Of a stretch of 64,000 nt of DNA, positions 1-7,854 are shown piece by piece. The notes beneath the pieces are model-generated. The model ran no database searches. It was not told where the DNA came from and worked only from the letters and a program-made list of their open reading frames with translations. The first letter of the stretch is position 1. Each line of letters starts with the position of its first letter. The position numbers were made by a program, and so were the translations under genes. The DNA is from Planctomycetota bacterium (GTDB lineage: Bacteria; Planctomycetota; UBA1135; GCA-002686595): assembly GCA_016714045.1 (NCBI GenBank), contig JADJNY010000002.1:62001-126000 (forward strand), given 5' to 3'.

Positions 1-112
1 CGCGCGCGAAGCTCCGGAAAGCTCTTCCTGCTTCGATGTGTACATTTCGAAAACACGCGGGAGCGCGGCCGAATTGCGCACACCGCGCCTTCGCAGCCCC
101 GGCGCACCGTTA

Positions 113-118
113 TATGCT
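113..118 (+). promoter_or_regulatory. Candidate -10 box of the first secreted paralogue
   Basis: The hexamer TATGCT stands 108 nt before the chosen ATG at 227. The same TATGCT, or a close relative (TATTCT, TAGGCT), stands before the other three paralogues, which supports it as a -10 element. No convincing -35 hexamer is visible. Confidence 0.4.
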
Positions 119-226
119 CCCTACGGGCGCGCGCGCTCGCGCGTCCCGCAACTCAGCTCTCTCGAACACGCGCGGCCACGGCCGCGCGTTGGTTTCCCTG
201 GCATCGAATCTCTCGAGGTTGACCCC

Positions 227-1954
227 ATGCGTTTGAATCGGAGCGTGTCCTTCCAAGCCCTCGCCCTCGTCGGCGGACTCGTCGTCGCTGCTTCGACGGC
301 CAACGCCCAGTGCCCCAGCCCGTCGACGGGTCCGGACGTGATCTGCGGCGACGTGAACGGCGTGCAGAACTACTCGTCCAGCTCCTCGCTGGAAGCCATC
401 GCCCTCGGCACGACTTCGTGCAACATGGGCAACGTCGACCGGAACTGGATCCAGAACACGGTCAACCACCCGCTCATGACGGGCGGCGTGTTCAAGTACA
501 AGGTCGTCAACGGCGCCGGTCGCATGGAAGAGCTCGGCATCAGCTGGATGAAGCACGCCTTCGCCGCGTTCCAGGAGAACGTGTGCTGCACGTGCTCGCA
601 GCCCGGCGGCCTGCTCCAGGTGTTGCACCCCGGCTGCTCGGACCCGTACACGCCCGCGCGCAACGGGACGCAGAGCGGCCTCGGGCCTCGCTACCAGGCG
701 AACGCGAACACCGGGGCATACCTCGCTTCGCACCCCGTCCCGAGCGGCACGAACGCGGGTCGCATCCAGATGGACGTCGCGGACCTCGAAGTGAGCTCAG
801 CCAGTGTCCGCTACTTCGGCGAGATGCAGTACGTGGCGCTCGACGACGCGATCAACAACAACAACGACAACAACACGTCCTACCGTGAGCTCTCGGTCTC
901 CGGCAGCGGTACCGCGTGGACGTTCGGGACGATCGGCGCGACGGTGCGCATGAAGGGCGCGATCGAGGCGTGGAAGGCGGTCGACTCGACCGTCACGCTC
1001 GCGAACGTCATCGTGCCCGAGAGCTCCGGCGCTCCGTACGACGGCAACGCGAAGCTCGTGCTCGCGTACAAGACGACCAACCTCGGCGGCGGTCAGTGGC
1101 ACTACGAGTACGCGCTGTACAACCAGAACAGCGACCGCTCGATCCAGGCCTTCAGCCTGCCGATCCCCGCCGGCGTGAACGTCACGAACATCGGCTTCCA
1201 CGACGTCGTGTACCGCGCCGGCGACGGCGAGGGCGGCGTCAGCCGGGACGGCACCGACTGGACGCCGACGCTCGCGGGCGGCTCGCTCACGTGGGCGACG
1301 CAGACCTTCGCAGCGAACGCGAACGCGAACGCGCTGCGCTTCGGCACGACCTACAACTTCCGCTTCGACGCGGACGTGCCCCCGACGGCCGTCAACCTGA
1401 CGCTCTCCCAGTTCAAGGTCGTCAACAACGTCGTCGTGGCGAACATCGACGGTCCCAGCGCTCCGGTGCTGCCGCCGACGTTCAGCTCCTTCTGCTCGGG
1501 TGACGGCACGCTCGCTGACCACACGACGGCCTGCCCCTGCGCGAACAACGGCGCGGCCGGCAACGGTTGCGCGAACTCGGTCAACGCAGCGGGTGCGAAC
1601 CTGACGGCGACCGGCGCCGCCGCGTCGGACGACGTCGTGCTCAGCGGCTCGGGCATGCCCGCGGCCGTCTCGTGCATCTACCTGCAGGGCGACGCCCTCG
1701 ACGACGTCGTGTTCGGCGACGGCACGCGCTGCACGGGCGGCGCGTTGATCCGCCTCCGCACGAAGACCAACGTCGGCGGCGCGTCGAGCTTCCCGGAAGT
1801 CGGCGTCGACACGATCACGCTTTCCGCTCGTGGCAGCGTGACGGTCGGCAGCGGCGCCCTCCGCTACTACCAGACGTACTACCGCAACTCGGCCGCCGGC
1901 TTCTGCCCGCCCGAGACGTTCAACGTCACGAACGGCTGGAAGATCGCCTGGTGA
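227..1954 (+). CDS. Secreted Cys-rich protein, tandem paralogue family member 1
   Basis: A 575-residue exported protein of unknown function. Residues 1-28 form a Sec signal peptide ending in ANAQ. The reading frame is open further upstream, but this ATG is the one that starts the signal peptide. The N-terminal two thirds match the proteins at 2274, 4194 and 10029: a GPDVI-GDV-NY start, GTTSCN, a CC-x-C cluster near residue 120, GCSDPY near 135, an Asn/Asp run (NNNNDNN) near 208, then WHYEYALYNQNSD and a beta-rich GTTYNFRFDA segment. A C-terminal module from about residue 421 carries FCSGDG, CPC, GCANS and a final FCPP. The Asn/Asp run could bind calcium and the module could be a sorting or adhesion domain; both are inference. 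A strong terminator follows at 2002. Confidence 0.85.
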   Translation: MRLNRSVSFQALALVGGLVVAASTANAQCPSPSTGPDVICGDVNGVQNYSSSSSLEAIALGTTSCNMGNVDRNWIQNTVNHPLMTGGVFKYKVVNGAGRMEELGISWMKHAFAAFQENVCCTCSQPGGLLQVLHPGCSDPYTPARNGTQSGLGPRYQANANTGAYLASHPVPSGTNAGRIQMDVADLEVSSASVRYFGEMQYVALDDAINNNNDNNTSYRELSVSGSGTAWTFGTIGATVRMKGAIEAWKAVDSTVTLANVIVPESSGAPYDGNAKLVLAYKTTNLGGGQWHYEYALYNQNSDRSIQAFSLPIPAGVNVTNIGFHDVVYRAGDGEGGVSRDGTDWTPTLAGGSLTWATQTFAANANANALRFGTTYNFRFDADVPPTAVNLTLSQFKVVNNVVVANIDGPSAPVLPPTFSSFCSGDGTLADHTTACPCANNGAAGNGCANSVNAAGANLTATGAAASDDVVLSGSGMPAAVSCIYLQGDALDDVVFGDGTRCTGGALIRLRTKTNVGGASSFPEVGVDTITLSARGSVTVGSGALRYYQTYYRNSAAGFCPPETFNVTNGWKIAW

Positions 1955-2001
1955 TCCGCGGGGACGACGAGCCATCGGCTCGCGCGTCCCGTGCAGCGAC
2001 C

Positions 2002-2038
2002 GCGCGAGGTCGGTGGAGCCCCTCCACCGGCCTCGCGC
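2002..2038 (+). terminator. Hairpin terminator
   Basis: A 17-bp stem (2002-2018 with 2022-2038, one G-T pair) closes on a 3-nt loop, about 50 nt after the stop at 1954. No T-run follows, but the position and stability fit a terminator separating the first two paralogues. The rest of 1955-2273 holds only the candidate -10 box at 2209. Confidence 0.7.
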
Positions 2039-2208
2039 TCCGTTTCGGGTGTCTCCGACTTCCACGCCGATGCGCTCTCGGCCTTCCCAAGGGAACCTGG
2101 GGTCCGTCCCGCGCGTCCCAGGCGCCGGCACGACTCGGTGGCTTCACCCCCGAACCCGGAAAGGAACTCCCGGTTCGGGCGACGGGCCCGCGGCGCGGCA
2201 GGGCGGGA

Positions 2209-2214
2209 TAGGCT
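2209..2214 (+). promoter_or_regulatory. Candidate -10 box of paralogue 2
   Basis: TAGGCT stands 59 nt before the ATG at 2274. The same hexamer stands before argS and the pyrK-like gene. There is no clear -35. Confidence 0.3.
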
Positions 2215-2273
2215 TGTGCAGGCAAGCTCTCCTGTCTGCCCGCGCGCAGCCACGGGATCGGCCCACGGTCCGC

Positions 2274-4004
2274 ATGACCCGCGCCCCTCTCAGGACGGCT
2301 CTCAGGACGAGCGTTGCGCTCGCGCTCCTCGTCCGCCTCGCGGTCGGCACCGCGGAGGCGCAGCAGTTCCCCGTGTGCCCCCTGCCGGGCTCGATCGGCC
2401 CCGACGTCATCGTCGGCGACATCCAGGCCATCGCGAACTACCCGTCGGTCGGGACGCTCGAGGCCCTGATGCCCGGGACGACCTCCTGCAACGTCGGCAC
2501 CGCGCCCCTGAACTGGATCGCGAACACGACCCAGCACCCGCTGATCGGGGGCACGATCTATCGCCACCGCGTCGTCGGTGGTTCCGGCCGCTTCGAGCAG
2601 ATCGGGCAGAGCTGGCTCAAGCACGCCTTCTTCGCGCTCTCCCAGACGCTCTGCTGCTCGAACTGCGCGCCCAGCGATGGGACGCGCCTCGGCGTGGGCT
2701 GCTCCGACCCCTATTCGCCCGCGCGGAACGGCAACCAGATGTCACTCGGGCCGAGGTTCCAGGTCTCGCCGCACGCGGGCGCCTTCGTCTACCCGCCCCC
2801 GCATCCGAGCGGTGGGAACAACGGCCGCATCCAGGTCGAGATCGCGGACCTCGAGGTCACGGGCGGTCCGGGTGCTGCGCGCTACTTCGTCGAGGCCAGC
2901 TACGTCGCGCCGGACGACAGTCAGTCGAACAACAACGACAACAACGCGTCCTGGCGTGAGCTCTCGGTCAGCGGCTCGGGTACGGCCTGGGACTTCGCGC
3001 CGATGGCGACGACGACGCGCATGCAGACCGCGATCGAGGCCTGGCCGCAGGTCGAACCGGGCGTCACCCTCGTCGACGTCGCGGTGTCGGAGGGCACGCC
3101 GGCGCCGATCGACGGCCTCTCGCGGATGATCCTCGGGTTCCACGTCACCGATCTCGGGGGCGGGACGTGGCACTACGAGTACGCGCTCCACAACATGAAC
3201 AGCGACGCGGCGGCGCGGCTCTTCCGCGTGCCGGTTGGAGCGGGTGTCCAGCTTTCCAACGTCGAGTTCCACGACGTCGCGTACCGCGGCGGGGACGGGC
3301 CGGGGCTCGTCGACTTCGACGGCACGGACTGGCCCGTGCTCGAGCTCCCCGGCGAGATCACGTGGAGCACGCAGTCCTTCCTCCAAAGCAACCGCGCGAA
3401 CGCGCTGCGGTGGGGGACGACCTACAACTTCCGCTTCGACGCGAACGCGCCGCCCACGAGTGGGACGATCACGATCGGGATGTACCGCAACTCGAACTCG
3501 GTCGCGGTCGCGGGCGTCGACGTGCCGGGTTGGCCCCAACCCGGGGTCGCGACCTGTGCCGGCGACGGGACGGGGGCGGCGCCCTGCCCCTGCGCGAACA
3601 GCGGTGCGCCGGGTCACGGCTGCGCGCACTCGGTGAACGCCGCGGGTGCGAGACTCCAGGCCGGCGGCGCGACGAACTCGGACACCGTGTCGCTGCTCGC
3701 GACCGAGCTCGTCGCCGGCGGAGCGGCCTTTTTCCTCGCCGGTGCGGACCTGCCCGGCGGAGTGACCTTCGGCGACGGCCTCCTGTGCCTGTCGAGCCCG
3801 ATCATCCGTCTGGGCTCGGTCGCCATCGCGGGCGGCGCGGCGGAGTACCCGCAGGCCGGCGGGCTCCCCTTGTCCGTCGTCGGCGGCACGCCGCCAGGGA
3901 GCGGGCTCGTCGGGCACTACCAGGTCGTCTTCCGCAACGCGGCGGCCGCCTTCTGTCCGCCCGGCACCTCGAACACCTCGAACGCCTACCAGGTCACCTG
4001 GTAG
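2274..4004 (+). CDS. Secreted Cys-rich protein, tandem paralogue family member 2
   Basis: A 576-residue exported protein of unknown function, collinear with its neighbours at 227 and 4194. The signal peptide covers about residues 1-30 (ends AEAQ), followed by FPVCPLPGS, a start shared with the paralogue at 10029. It has the family landmarks: GTTSCNVG, QSWLKHAFFAL, CCSNC, GCSDPY, SNNNDNNASW and WHYEYALHNMNSD. The C-terminal Cys module begins near residue 426 (CAGDG, CPC, GCAHS, CLSS, FCPP). The gene ends on TAG, so TAG is used as an ordinary stop here. It has its own upstream hairpin terminator and -10 box, so it is probably transcribed alone. Confidence 0.85.
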   Translation: MTRAPLRTALRTSVALALLVRLAVGTAEAQQFPVCPLPGSIGPDVIVGDIQAIANYPSVGTLEALMPGTTSCNVGTAPLNWIANTTQHPLIGGTIYRHRVVGGSGRFEQIGQSWLKHAFFALSQTLCCSNCAPSDGTRLGVGCSDPYSPARNGNQMSLGPRFQVSPHAGAFVYPPPHPSGGNNGRIQVEIADLEVTGGPGAARYFVEASYVAPDDSQSNNNDNNASWRELSVSGSGTAWDFAPMATTTRMQTAIEAWPQVEPGVTLVDVAVSEGTPAPIDGLSRMILGFHVTDLGGGTWHYEYALHNMNSDAAARLFRVPVGAGVQLSNVEFHDVAYRGGDGPGLVDFDGTDWPVLELPGEITWSTQSFLQSNRANALRWGTTYNFRFDANAPPTSGTITIGMYRNSNSVAVAGVDVPGWPQPGVATCAGDGTGAAPCPCANSGAPGHGCAHSVNAAGARLQAGGATNSDTVSLLATELVAGGAAFFLAGADLPGGVTFGDGLLCLSSPIIRLGSVAIAGGAAEYPQAGGLPLSVVGGTPPGSGLVGHYQVVFRNAAAAFCPPGTSNTSNAYQVTW

Positions 4005-4015
4005 GGAACCTGGCG

Positions 4016-4041
4016 GAGCCCGTTGGCCGCCGGCTCTTTTT
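4016..4041 (+). terminator. Short hairpin with T-run
   Basis: GAGCC (4016-4020) pairs with GGCTC (4032-4036) and five T follow, 12 nt after the stop of the second paralogue. The stem is short, but the T-run is the best example in the window of a classical intrinsic terminator. Confidence 0.45.
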
Positions 4042-4074
4042 CCCACGACCCTCCCGCGGTCCGCCACTCCCGCG

Positions 4075-4080
4075 TATTCT
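4075..4080 (+). promoter_or_regulatory. Candidate -10 box of paralogue 3
   Basis: TATTCT stands 113 nt before the ATG at 4194, almost the same distance as for the paralogues at 227 (108 nt) and 10029 (115 nt). Confidence 0.4.
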
Positions 4081-4193
4081 CGAAAGCTCGATCCACGCTT
4101 CGGGGATCGCGTCGGACTGCTCGACCCGACGACGAACAGCTCGCTCCTAACTTCGCCTCGACCCACCTCGGTTCCCTGCCTCCAACACCTCCG

Positions 4194-5906
4194 ATGAAGA
4201 CAGCCCTCCTCTCGATCCGTTCCCTGTTCGCGGCTGCAGGCGCACTGGCGCTCGCGGCCACCGCGAGCGCTCAGACGTGCACTTTCGTCACCGGCCCCGA
4301 CGTGATCGTCGGTGAGTGCACCGGCCCGCAGAACTACACCTCGACCGGCGGCCTCGACGCCATCGCGGTCGGCACGACGTCCTGCAACGTCGGGAACGTC
4401 GTCCTGAACTGGGTCTCCAGCTCGGTGAACCACCCGGTCATCGGCGGCGGCGTGTTCAAGTACAAGCAGGTCAACGGCGCGTGGCGCTTCGAGCAGCTCG
4501 GCCAGAGCTGGCTCAAGCACGCGTTCGTCGCGCTCCAGGGCACGACCTGCTGCTCGAACTGCACGCCCAACCCGGGCGGCGTGTCCGGCCTCGGCATCGG
4601 CTGCTCCGATCCCTACACCGCGTCTCGCAACGGCACGCAGAGCGGCCTCGGTCCGAAGTACCAGGTCAACGCGAACACGGGCGCGTACATCGCGGCTCCG
4701 CCGCACCCGAGCGGCGGCAACAACGGCCGCTGCCAGATGGACGTGACGCGCCTCGAGCCGAGCTCCGCCAACGTCCGCTACTTCATGGAAGCGCAGTACG
4801 TCACGCTCGACGACTCGCAGTGGAACAACAACGACAACAACACGTCGTACCGCGAGCTGTCCTGCACGGGCGGCCCGACGGAGTTCAGCTTCGCGACGGC
4901 TGGCTCGACGCAGCGCCGCAAGGCGGGCATCGAAGCGTGGAAGGTCATCGACCCCACGGTCAATCAGCTCACGATCTCCGTCCCCGAGAGCTCGGCCGCG
5001 CCGTACGACGGCAACGCGAAGCTGATCCTCTCGTGGCAGGTCACCAACCTCGGCGGAGGCCAGTGGCACTACGAGTACGCGCTGTACAACATGAACAGCG
5101 ACCGCTCGATCCGCGCCTTCAGCCTGCCGATCCCGGCCGGCGTGACGGTGTCGAACATCGGGTTCAACGACGTCGCCTACCTCGGTAACGACGGCAACGG
5201 CAACGTCAACTTCGACGGCACCGACTGGACCGGCACGGTCAGCGGCGGCGCGTTGACGTGGTCGACGCAGACCCTCGCGCAGAACAACAACGCGAACGCG
5301 CTGCGCTGGGGCACGACCTACAACTTCCGCTTCGATGCGAACACGGCCCCGCAGCAGGTCAACCTGACCCTGTCGCAGTACAAGATTGTGAACGACGTCG
5401 TCGTCGCGGGCGTCGACGCGCCGAGCGCGGGCCAGCCGGCGGTCACGGCGTACTGCGCCGGCGACGGCGTCCTCACGGACTGCCCTTGCGCGAACAACGG
5501 CGGCACGGGCCGCGGTTGCGCGAACTCGAGCTTCGCGAACGGCGCGTTGCTCTCCGCGACGGGCACGGCCAGCGTCTCGGGTGACACGCTCGTGCTCAAC
5601 GCGAGCTCCATGACCGGCGCGACCTGCGTCTTCTTCCTCGGCGACGCGCAGATGCTGCCCGTCATCGTCGACGACGGCCTCGGTTGCGTGACGGGCTCCG
5701 TCGTGCGCCTCGGCACGAAGGCGGTCGGCGGCAACAACAGCTCGTTCCCGCAGCCCGGCGACCCGACGATCTCCGTCCGCGCGTCGATCCCCGGCGCCGG
5801 CGGCACGCGCTTCGTCCAGTGCTTCTACCGCAACGCGGTCGCGAGCTTCTGCCCGCCGGCGACGTCGAACCGCACGAACGGTCTGCAGATCACGTACGTC
5901 CCGTGA
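4194..5906 (+). CDS. Secreted Cys-rich protein, tandem paralogue family member 3
   Basis: A 570-residue exported protein of unknown function. The signal peptide covers residues 1-28 (ends ASAQ). Family landmarks are intact: GPDVIVG, GTTSCNVGNVVLNW, QSWLKHAF, CCSNC, GCSDPY, NNNDNNTSYREL and WHYEYALYNMNSDRSI. The C-terminal module starts near residue 419 (YCAGDG, CPC, GCANS, CVFFLGDAQ, GLGC, FCPP). This C-terminal half is closer to that of the 10029 protein than to the first two: both share the GDTLVLN/ADTVVLN, DDGLGCV and IPAGGGTR-type segments. That suggests 4194 and 10029 are the most recent duplicates. A strong terminator and then an interspersed repeat follow. Confidence 0.85.
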   Translation: MKTALLSIRSLFAAAGALALAATASAQTCTFVTGPDVIVGECTGPQNYTSTGGLDAIAVGTTSCNVGNVVLNWVSSSVNHPVIGGGVFKYKQVNGAWRFEQLGQSWLKHAFVALQGTTCCSNCTPNPGGVSGLGIGCSDPYTASRNGTQSGLGPKYQVNANTGAYIAAPPHPSGGNNGRCQMDVTRLEPSSANVRYFMEAQYVTLDDSQWNNNDNNTSYRELSCTGGPTEFSFATAGSTQRRKAGIEAWKVIDPTVNQLTISVPESSAAPYDGNAKLILSWQVTNLGGGQWHYEYALYNMNSDRSIRAFSLPIPAGVTVSNIGFNDVAYLGNDGNGNVNFDGTDWTGTVSGGALTWSTQTLAQNNNANALRWGTTYNFRFDANTAPQQVNLTLSQYKIVNDVVVAGVDAPSAGQPAVTAYCAGDGVLTDCPCANNGGTGRGCANSSFANGALLSATGTASVSGDTLVLNASSMTGATCVFFLGDAQMLPVIVDDGLGCVTGSVVRLGTKAVGGNNSSFPQPGDPTISVRASIPGAGGTRFVQCFYRNAVASFCPPATSNRTNGLQITYVP

Positions 5907-5932
5907 CCTGATCGACAACCCGGCCTCTCCCA

Positions 5933-5966
5933 CGAGCGGCGTCTCCAGCGATGGAGGCGCCGCTCG
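5933..5966 (+). terminator. Hairpin terminator with GCGA tetraloop
   Basis: A 15-bp stem (5933-5947 with 5952-5966, one T-G pair) closed by GCGA, a GNRA-type loop, begins 26 nt after the stop of the third paralogue. Confidence 0.75.
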
Positions 5967-6040
5967 CGCATTGGGGCGCCCCAACAAGCGCCACCCAAGG
6001 CAAGACGAGAGCCCCCAACAACCCACCCTTCCAGGCCATC

Positions 6041-6194
6041 GCTCGATGCTGAGAGCCAATCGAACCCCGCGCGAGCACGCGCTAGTGCTCCGGCCCGTGC
6101 TCGCGCGGGGTCAGTGATGCGAAGCACACGCGTGTGTTCCGTTGCGCCCCTTCCCCTGGATCGGCCCACCCGGCCATTGCGCCCCGACCGACAC
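6041..6194 (+). repeat. Interspersed hairpin-tail repeat, copy A
   Basis: One of four related elements in the window. It opens with GCTCGATGCTGAGAGCC, then a long stem whose arms begin ACCCCGCGCGAGCAC and end GTGCTCGCGCGGGGT. In this copy an 18-nt loop replaces the upper stem. A second small hairpin follows (GTG-A-TGC / GCACAC with a bulged A), then a conserved tail containing TGTTCCGTTGCG and ending in CCGACCGACAC. It lies after the third paralogue in the same orientation, in the convergent gap before the sigma-factor gene. Confidence 0.8.
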
Positions 6195-6268
6195 CACCAA
6201 CACTCCTCCACGAACGAACGCGGGGCGCTCGAGGCGCCCCGCGTCGTAGTGCATGGAGTCCGCTCCGC

Positions 6269-7189
6269 TCACATGAGCAACGTCCCCGACTTCTGTCCGA
6301 GCAACCCCTTCAGGCGGCTCATGACGTTCGAGTGGATCTGGCACACGCGGCTCTCGGTGAGTTCGAGCATCTCGCCGATCTCCCGCATCGTGTGACCGAC
6401 CTGGTAGTACTGCGTGATGATGAAGCGCTCCTTGTGCGTCAGGGAGCGCGTGATGAAGTCCATCATGTCGCGGCGGTGGAGCTCGCCGATCGGGTCGATC
6501 GCGCGCCGGTCCTCGAGGATGTCGACCTTCTCGATCGAGGAGTCGTCGTCGCGGTCCTCCCACTTCTCCGAGAGCGAGAACATCGTCTTCGCGCTCGCGC
6601 TGTTCATCTCGTTCGTGAGCTCGGTGTGGTCCATCTCGAGCGCCGCGGCGAGTTCCGCGTGCGTCGGCTCGCGGCCGAACTCACCCGTCAGGCGCTGCAA
6701 CGTCTTGTCGATGCGGCCGGCCTTGAGGCGCACGAGGCGCGGCACCCAGTCCTGCGAGCGCAGCTGGTCGAGGATCGACCCGCGGATGCGCGTCGTGCAG
6801 TACGTCTTGAACTTGATGTTGCGGTCGGGGTCGAAGCCGCGGATCGCGTCCATCAGGCCGAAGAGGCCGGCGCTGACGAGGTCGTCGAGCTCGATCGACT
6901 TGGGCAACGTCTGCAGGAGCCGCTCCGCGATGTAGCGCACGAGCGGGTAGTGCCGCTCCATGAGCACGTTGCGCAGCTTCTCGATTTCGACCTCGTTCTT
7001 CGCCTTGCGCGCCTTGCGGTAGACGTCCCAGATCTCCTCGGTGGGGAGCGGCTCGAGCTCCGGCGCGTCCACCTTCTTGATCTCGACGCGCGGGCGTGTC
7101 GCCGTAGCGGACAGGTCCTTCCCTCGCGGCTCGGGCGCGGAGTTGGACTCGTCCTTCTTCTGGCGTTCGACGGGCTTCTTCTTGTTCAT
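6269..7189 (-). CDS. RNA polymerase sigma factor, FliA/WhiG type
   Basis: A 306-residue group 3 sigma-70 factor. A charged, Lys-rich leader of about 70 residues precedes region 2 (ELDDLVSAGLFGLMDAIRGF, then FKTYCTTRIRGSILDQLR). Region 3 and the helix-turn-helix of region 4.2 (EIGEMLELTESRVCQIHS) follow. The RGSILDQLR-xx-DWVPR pattern is typical of FliA/WhiG/SigB-like factors rather than the housekeeping sigma. It is the last gene of a reverse-strand run argS - apt - sigma with a 43-nt gap from apt, so co-transcription is likely. There are no flagellar genes nearby, so the regulon cannot be named from this window. Confidence 0.9.
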   Translation of the reverse strand: MNKKKPVERQKKDESNSAPEPRGKDLSATATRPRVEIKKVDAPELEPLPTEEIWDVYRKARKAKNEVEIEKLRNVLMERHYPLVRYIAERLLQTLPKSIELDDLVSAGLFGLMDAIRGFDPDRNIKFKTYCTTRIRGSILDQLRSQDWVPRLVRLKAGRIDKTLQRLTGEFGREPTHAELAAALEMDHTELTNEMNSASAKTMFSLSEKWEDRDDDSSIEKVDILEDRRAIDPIGELHRRDMMDFITRSLTHKERFIITQYYQVGHTMREIGEMLELTESRVCQIHSNVMSRLKGLLGQKSGTLLM

Positions 7190-7232
7190 GGGCCGGGCTC
7201 TCGGTTCGTCGGACGTGCGGATCGGCGAAGGG

Positions 7233-7742
7233 TCAGTAGTGGAGGAGTGCGTGGACGGGCACGCCTTCGAGGCGCTTGCGTCCCGCGAGGAAGTCGAGCT
7301 CGATCACGAAGGAGCAGCCCACGGGCTTGCCTCCGAGCTTGCGAACGAGCTTCAGCGCCGCTTCCATCGTTCCCCCGGTCGCGAGCAGGTCGTCGACCAT
7401 CAGCACGCCCTGTCCGGGGCGCACGGCATCCTGGTGGATCTCGATGCGATCCGTGCCGTACTCGAGCTGATAGCTCTCGGTCTCCGTCTTCCACGGCAGC
7501 TTCCCGGGCTTGCGGATGGGCACGAAGCCCTTCCCGAGATGGTGCGCGAGGGCCGTACCGAAGATGAAGCCGCGCGATTCGATGCCGCAGACGAGGTCGA
7601 ACGTGGCGGGTTCGACGCTCCGCGCCATCCCTGCGATCGTCTCCCTCAGGCCCGCGGGGCTCTGAAGGAGCGGTGTCACGTCCTTGAACAGGATCCCCTT
7701 CTTCGGGAAGTCGGGAACGTCACGGATGTACTCGTGGATCAA
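7233..7742 (-). CDS. apt: Adenine phosphoribosyltransferase
   Basis: A 169-residue cytoplasmic purine-salvage enzyme that makes AMP from adenine and PRPP. It has the PDFPKKGILFKDVTPLL start region and the PRPP-binding loop VLMVDDLLATGGTM, and its length is normal for the family. No ATG fits the conserved N-terminus. I chose a TTG, which gives (M)IHEYIRDVPDFP and has a GGAG sequence about 7 nt upstream. The reading frame stays open well into argS, but those extra residues have no family match. It lies 112 nt after argS and 43 nt before the sigma-factor gene, on the same strand. Confidence 0.92.
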   Translation of the reverse strand: MIHEYIRDVPDFPKKGILFKDVTPLLQSPAGLRETIAGMARSVEPATFDLVCGIESRGFIFGTALAHHLGKGFVPIRKPGKLPWKTETESYQLEYGTDRIEIHQDAVRPGQGVLMVDDLLATGGTMEAALKLVRKLGGKPVGCSFVIELDFLAGRKRLEGVPVHALLHY

Positions 7743-7854
7743 GGACGGCTCCGGGGAGGCCCACCGGCCCCTTCCGGTCGCCGCGGTCCGGAAAAGGGGG
7801 CGAAGGGCCGGCTCGTGGTATCGGCCGGCGCGTTGGACGACTTGAGGACGGGGT

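Noticed and set aside
2742..6059. Open frame of 1105 codons on the reverse strand across the second and third secreted paralogues
   Set aside because: It is the mirror of two genes with signal peptides and family similarity. The translation is Arg/Ala/Val low-complexity with no domain, as usual for antisense frames in DNA this rich in G and C.
6041..6194. Interspersed repeats as integron attC sites
   Set aside because: They lie 3' of genes in one orientation and fold as long hairpins, but the attC core words are not visible, there is no integrase, and the genes have their own promoters.
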